From: an uncultured Bacillota bacterium | GTDB taxonomy: Bacteria; Bacillota; Sulfobacillia; UBA995; UBA9673 | Direction: 5' to 3' | Assembly (NCBI GenBank): GCA_937863905.1 | Contig: CALMHV010000109.1 | Coordinates: 1 to 6,744 of the forward strand | Length of the DNA: 6,744 nt | Part shown: positions 3,542 to 6,744 of the stretch, in pieces | Numbering within the stretch: position 1 is the stretch's first letter | How the letters are laid out: each line of letters starts with the position of its first letter | The notes under the pieces: generated by a model | What the model was told of the DNA's origin: nothing | What the model saw: only the letters and a program-made list of their open reading frames with translations | The model's database searches: none | Position numbers and translations under genes: made by a program

Positions 3542-6433
3542 TCAGCCGACTTTCTTCATCTCGTACCAGTTGCGGCCGAGCTTGAGGTCCACCTCGAGGG
3601 GAACGTCGAGGCTGGTGACCCCGGCCATGCGGACCTTCACCATCTCGGACATGGCGCCGACCTCCGCCTCCGGGACCTCGAAGAGCAACTCGTCGTGGAC
3701 CTGGAGGATGAGGCGCGAGGCGAGCCGGCGGTCCCGCATTTCCCGGGCCAGACCGACCATGGCCAGCTTGATGATGTCGGCGGCCGTGCCCTGGATGGGC
3801 ATGTTCCGGGCGGCGCGCTCGGCCATCTGGCGCTGGGTGCGGTTGGCGCTGTGGAGTTCGGGCACGTAGCGACGCCGGCCCCACATGGTCTCCACGTACC
3901 CGCGGCTCCTGGCCTCGGCCAGGGTGCGGTCCACGAAGCTGTGGATGCCGGGGTACCGCAGCATGTACCCCTCGATGTAGGCGGCCGCCTCCTCCCGGCT
4001 GACCCCGGTGTTGCGGGCCAACCCAAAGTCGGAGACCCCGTAGATGATACCGAAGTTGACGGCCTTGGCCCGGTTGCGGAGTTCGGGAGTCACCGCGGCC
4101 ATCGGCACCCCGAAGATCTCGGACGCGGTGCGCTGGTGGATGTCCTCGCCCTTGAGGAAGGCGGAGATGAAAGCCTCATCCCCCGAAAGGTGGGCCATCA
4201 GGCGGAGTTCGATCTGGGAGTAGTCGCCGGCCAGGAAGACGGTACCCCGGGCCGGGATGAAGACGCGCCGGATGCGTCGGCCCTCCTCCTCGCGGATGGG
4301 GATGTTCTGGAGGTTCGGCTCGGCCGAGGACAGGCGCCCCGTGGTCGTGACCGTCTGCTTGAACACGGTGTGCAGGCGCCCGGTCGCCCGGTTGACGAGG
4401 GGGACCAGGCCGTCGGTGTAGGTTCCCTTGAGTTTGGAGAGTTGGCGGTGTTCGAGAATCCTGGCCACGATCTCGTGTGAGACGGCGAGTTCCTCGAGAA
4501 CCTCGGCGTTGGTGGAGTAGGCGCCGGTCGAGGTCTTGCGGCCGGCCGGGAGCTTGAGCCGGTCGAAGAGGACATCGCCGAGTTGCTTAGGGGAGTTGAT
4601 ATTGAACTCCCGCCCGGCCAGAAGGTAGATGCCGGCAGCCAGTTCGCCGATGCGCCGCCCGAGTTCGACCGACATCTCCCGGAGGGCCGGGACGTCGACG
4701 CCGATGCCGGCGAGCTCCATCGAAGCGAGGACCTCCTCCAGGGGCATCTCCATGTCGTCGAGGAGGCTGTCGAGGTCCTTGTCGACAAGCTGGGCGCGGA
4801 GCGGGTCGGCGATGGCCAGGGTCATGTCGGCGTCCAGGCAGAGGCGCTCGCCCAGCCAGTCCAGGCCGGGGGCGGCCGCGGTCCAGCCCTCGGGGGGCTG
4901 GTCCAGGAGGAGGACGTCCTGACCGGTGAGTTCCCGCGTGAGCGACTCCAAAGTGTAGCGGGCCCGGGAGGCGTCGAGGAGGTAGGCGCCGAGTTCGGTA
5001 TCGAGGACAAGCCCGCCGAGAGTGAGGGGGGCGGCGGCGGGGCTGGCGGCCAGCCAGACCCGGAAAGGCTTGGCCCCGTGCATGACCTTGGTCGGCTCGG
5101 CGGCGGCCAAGATGGGTCCCAGGACCTCAGCGACCTCGGTGAAGGCGAGTCCGGAGACTGGGTCGGTAGGGACGACCGTCTGGACCGGCTCATCGAAGAG
5201 GCTGTTCTGAGCCAGGGCGGGCTCTGAGCCGGATGCGCCGGCGGCCCCGGCCGCGACGGCCCCGGCCTGGCCCGGCGGGACCGAGGCTATCGGCACATAC
5301 AAGGTGTAGGATAGGCCGTCGCCGGCGATGGCCAGCCCGGTGAGCCTGGCCTCCAGGGGACGCTCGGCGTCGAGGCTTGCGGCCAGGGCCAGCCGGGAGG
5401 CCCGGGCCAGGTCGCCCGCGACCGCAGCCAATCCGGCCCGGGTCTGGACAACGCGGCGGCCGCGAGCCGTCCCCATGGAGACCGCGGGGGCGCCCGGCTC
5501 GGCCGGCGCGGGCGTCGTGAAGGAGAACAACGTGCCCGCGGCCGCGGCCTTCTCCGCCAGCCCCAGGCGGCGAAGAAGGGCCCGGAACTCCAGGCGGCGC
5601 AAGAACTCCGCCAGCCGGACGGCGTCCCAGCCCCGGTAGCCGAGGTCGTCAAGGCTCGGCGACGGCTCGAGCGGCACATCGTGCCGGATGGTGGCGACAG
5701 AGCGGTAGGTGCGCGCGTCCTCGGCGTAGGTCTTCAGGGCCTCGCGCAGCCGGTCCGGGGTCACTTCCTCCACGTGGGCGAGAAGGTTATCCAGGCTGCC
5801 GAAACGGGAGAGCAGGCTCACAGCGGTCTTGGGCCCGACCCCGGGTACTCCGGGGATGTTGTCGGAGGGGTCGCCGACCAGGCCCTTGAGGTCGGGGAGG
5901 CGGGCCGGCTCAACCCCATACCTCTCCTGGACGGCCTGGGCATCGAAGAGATGGGTGTCGCTTATGCCCCGCAGGGTGATGATGGCCTTCACGCCCGGTC
6001 CGACGAGCTGCAGGGTGTCGCGGTCACCGCTGAGGAGGAGGGTCTCGACCCCGCCATCCGTCGCCAGGTCGGCGAGGGCGGCCAGGATGTCGTCGCCCTC
6101 CCAGCCTTCGAGTTCGACGACCGCGGCCCCCAGGGCGCCCAGGAACTCCTTGATCAGGGCGAACTGCGGGCGGAGCTTATCCGGGGTCGGCTTCCGCTGG
6201 GCCTTGTACTGGTCGTACTCGTCGAGGCGAAAGGCGGGGCGGCCCTTGTCGAAGGCCACCGCCACGTAGTCGGGCTTCACTTCCTCGATGATCTTGAGGA
6301 GCATCTGAGCGAAACCAAGGACGGCGTTGGTCGGCTCGCCCTCCGCCGTGGCCAAGGTGTCGGGCAGGGCGAAGAAGGCGCGGTAGGCCAGGCTGTGGCC
6401 GTCCACGAAAAGGGCTCTGGGAACCGTGACCAC
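3542..6433 (-). CDS. polA: DNA polymerase I (5' nuclease + polymerase, vestigial proofreading domain)
   Basis: PolA removes RNA primers and fills gaps in replication and repair. I place the start at GTG 6433-6431 (963 residues), which puts the family N-terminus (RALFVDGHSLAYRAFF) at residue 6; the frame stays open upstream to 6541, but that would add 36 unlike-family residues overlapping the divergent gene. Order (numbering from this start): 5' nuclease with FVDGHS (9-14), GWEGDD (110-115), LLSGDRDT (133-140) and helix-hairpin-helix DNIPGVPGVGPKT (191-203). The middle 3'-5' exonuclease-like domain lacks its acidic residues: by alignment in my head, the DxE site reads AxS in LALAASLDAE and the N-x3-D site is lost in VMHGAKPF. 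Polymerase motif A is DYSQIELR (D737), motif B is RNRAKAVNFGIIYG (R786, K790, F794, Y798), motif C is VHDE (912-915). The Phe at 794 is the usual dNTP-selective form. An Ala/Gly-rich insert interrupts the vestigial domain near 385-430. Confidence 0.97.
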   Translation of the reverse strand: MVTVPRALFVDGHSLAYRAFFALPDTLATAEGEPTNAVLGFAQMLLKIIEEVKPDYVAVAFDKGRPAFRLDEYDQYKAQRKPTPDKLRPQFALIKEFLGALGAAVVELEGWEGDDILAALADLATDGGVETLLLSGDRDTLQLVGPGVKAIITLRGISDTHLFDAQAVQERYGVEPARLPDLKGLVGDPSDNIPGVPGVGPKTAVSLLSRFGSLDNLLAHVEEVTPDRLREALKTYAEDARTYRSVATIRHDVPLEPSPSLDDLGYRGWDAVRLAEFLRRLEFRALLRRLGLAEKAAAAGTLFSFTTPAPAEPGAPAVSMGTARGRRVVQTRAGLAAVAGDLARASRLALAASLDAERPLEARLTGLAIAGDGLSYTLYVPIASVPPGQAGAVAAGAAGASGSEPALAQNSLFDEPVQTVVPTDPVSGLAFTEVAEVLGPILAAAEPTKVMHGAKPFRVWLAASPAAAPLTLGGLVLDTELGAYLLDASRARYTLESLTRELTGQDVLLLDQPPEGWTAAAPGLDWLGERLCLDADMTLAIADPLRAQLVDKDLDSLLDDMEMPLEEVLASMELAGIGVDVPALREMSVELGRRIGELAAGIYLLAGREFNINSPKQLGDVLFDRLKLPAGRKTSTGAYSTNAEVLEELAVSHEIVARILEHRQLSKLKGTYTDGLVPLVNRATGRLHTVFKQTVTTTGRLSSAEPNLQNIPIREEEGRRIRRVFIPARGTVFLAGDYSQIELRLMAHLSGDEAFISAFLKGEDIHQRTASEIFGVPMAAVTPELRNRAKAVNFGIIYGVSDFGLARNTGVSREEAAAYIEGYMLRYPGIHSFVDRTLAEARSRGYVETMWGRRRYVPELHSANRTQRQMAERAARNMPIQGTAADIIKLAMVGLAREMRDRRLASRLILQVHDELLFEVPEAEVGAMSEMVKVRMAGVTSLDVPLEVDLKLGRNWYEMKKVG

Positions 6434-6478
6434 CCCCGGGGCAGCGTGACTGGGCGGGGAAGAGCGTCGTCTCGGGTC

Positions 6479-6484
6479 ATTATA
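6479..6484 (-). promoter_or_regulatory. Candidate -10 element for polA
   Basis: A perfect TATAAT lies on the minus strand in an otherwise very GC-rich intergenic stretch. Initiation near 6472 would give a leader of about 38 nt to the GTG at 6433, which supports that start over upstream ones. I see no good -35 box at 16-18 bp and no exact extended -10 (TGn), so the promoter may depend on an activator or be weak. Confidence 0.5.
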
Positions 6485-6510
6485 CACCCCCCGGGCGCGT
6501 ATCCTGCTCC

Positions 6511-6744
6511 GTGCTCCCCCCGCGCAAGAGCTTGAGGCCATTGGCTGTCACGCTCGTCCTGTCGCTTCTGGCCGGCCTTTCCGCGGCGACCCGCGCCGAA
6601 GGACCGGCGCTGCCGGCCGCGCCCGAGCTTGAGGTGCGGGTGGCTCTGGCCGCGCCGCCCTCGGAACCCGGGGGCCTCACGCTCACCGTGACCGTGCTCG
6701 CCCGGGGCCTCCCGGCGGGACGCGTCTTCTGGAGCGTGCCGGGC
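6511..6744 (+). CDS. Secreted protein of unknown function, N-terminal part, truncated by window edge
   Basis: An open frame from GTG 6511 runs without stop to the window end (78 codons). It starts MLPPRKSLRPLAVTLVLSLL, an excellent signal peptide: basic n-region (R5, K6, R9), hydrophobic core LAVTLVLSLLAGL, and a probable signal peptidase I site after ATRA. The mature part begins with Ala/Pro-rich sequence and then alternating hydrophobic stretches (ELEVRVALAAPP, GLTLTVTVLARGLPAG, RVFWSVPG), suggesting a beta-sandwich or Ig-like extracellular domain. There are no cysteines in the visible part and no lipobox, so a lipoprotein is unlikely. I do not recognise the family. It is divergent from polA, with 77 bp between the two chosen start codons. 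No ribosome site is visible before the GTG, and the frame is open further upstream, so the start is tentative. Being the only plus-strand gene at this end, it marks the boundary of the polA unit. Confidence 0.6.
   Translation, partial: MLPPRKSLRPLAVTLVLSLLAGLSAATRAEGPALPAAPELEVRVALAAPPSEPGGLTLTVTVLARGLPAGRVFWSVPG

Noticed and set aside
5681..6535. 284-codon plus-strand open frame opposite the 5' nuclease part of polA
   Set aside because: It is an antisense shadow made long by high GC; the minus strand holds unmistakable PolA nuclease motifs.
6434..6541. Longer polA product starting at 6541 (36 extra residues)
   Set aside because: The extension is Arg/Ser/Pro-rich and unlike PolA N-termini, spans the TATAAT element and overlaps the divergent secreted gene; GTG 6433 restores the family N-terminus.
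1..6744. CRISPR array, insertion sequence or tandem repeats
   Set aside because: I saw no regularly spaced direct repeats, transposase or terminal inverted repeats in the window.

Overview
This is a GC-rich bacterial chromosome segment, roughly two-thirds G+C by eye. It carries a conserved housekeeping gene run next to the edge of what looks like an integrated mobile element. The order polA - mutM - (small gene) - coaE - lytic transglycosylase, the strong AGGAGG-type ribosome sites with GTG starts, and a DNA polymerase I whose proofreading site has decayed all suggest a high-GC member of the Bacillota (Symbiobacterium, Thermaerobacter or Limnochordia-like). That assignment is inference from gene order and family traits, not from a database match.

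Layout from left to right. Positions 3-554 (+) hold the C-terminal part of a large serine recombinase, cut by the window edge. Its last seven codons and stop lie inside the 3' end of a tRNA-Leu(GAG) gene on the opposite strand (533-617). A second leucine tRNA, tRNA-Leu(CAG), lies just upstream of it (633-720, minus). The two share a clear promoter (737-766) and an intrinsic terminator (480-519) that sits antisense within the recombinase coding sequence. Next, all on the minus strand, come a membrane-anchored lytic transglycosylase (768-1448), dephospho-CoA kinase coaE (1530-2162), a small unrecognised protein (2294-2524), formamidopyrimidine-DNA glycosylase mutM (2615-3523) and DNA polymerase I polA (3542-6433). 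At the right edge a divergent plus-strand gene begins (6511 onward) that encodes a secreted protein of unknown function.

Transcription runs mainly right to left. polA and mutM are 18 nt apart and probably form one unit, read from a promoter with a perfect TATAAT upstream of polA. A near-consensus promoter overlapping the mutM stop codon can drive the small gene, coaE and the transglycosylase separately. A third promoter, next to the transglycosylase stop codon, drives the tRNA pair. PolA and MutM both act in DNA repair (gap filling/primer removal and 8-oxoguanine excision). CoaE makes coenzyme A, and the transglycosylase trims peptidoglycan.

Most of the window is ordinary core genome; I saw no undescribed multi-gene system. 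The parts most worth a second look are the recombinase/tRNA junction with its embedded terminator, a possible beta-clamp-binding peptide in the vestigial exonuclease domain of PolA, and two unidentified genes (the small gene and the secreted one).
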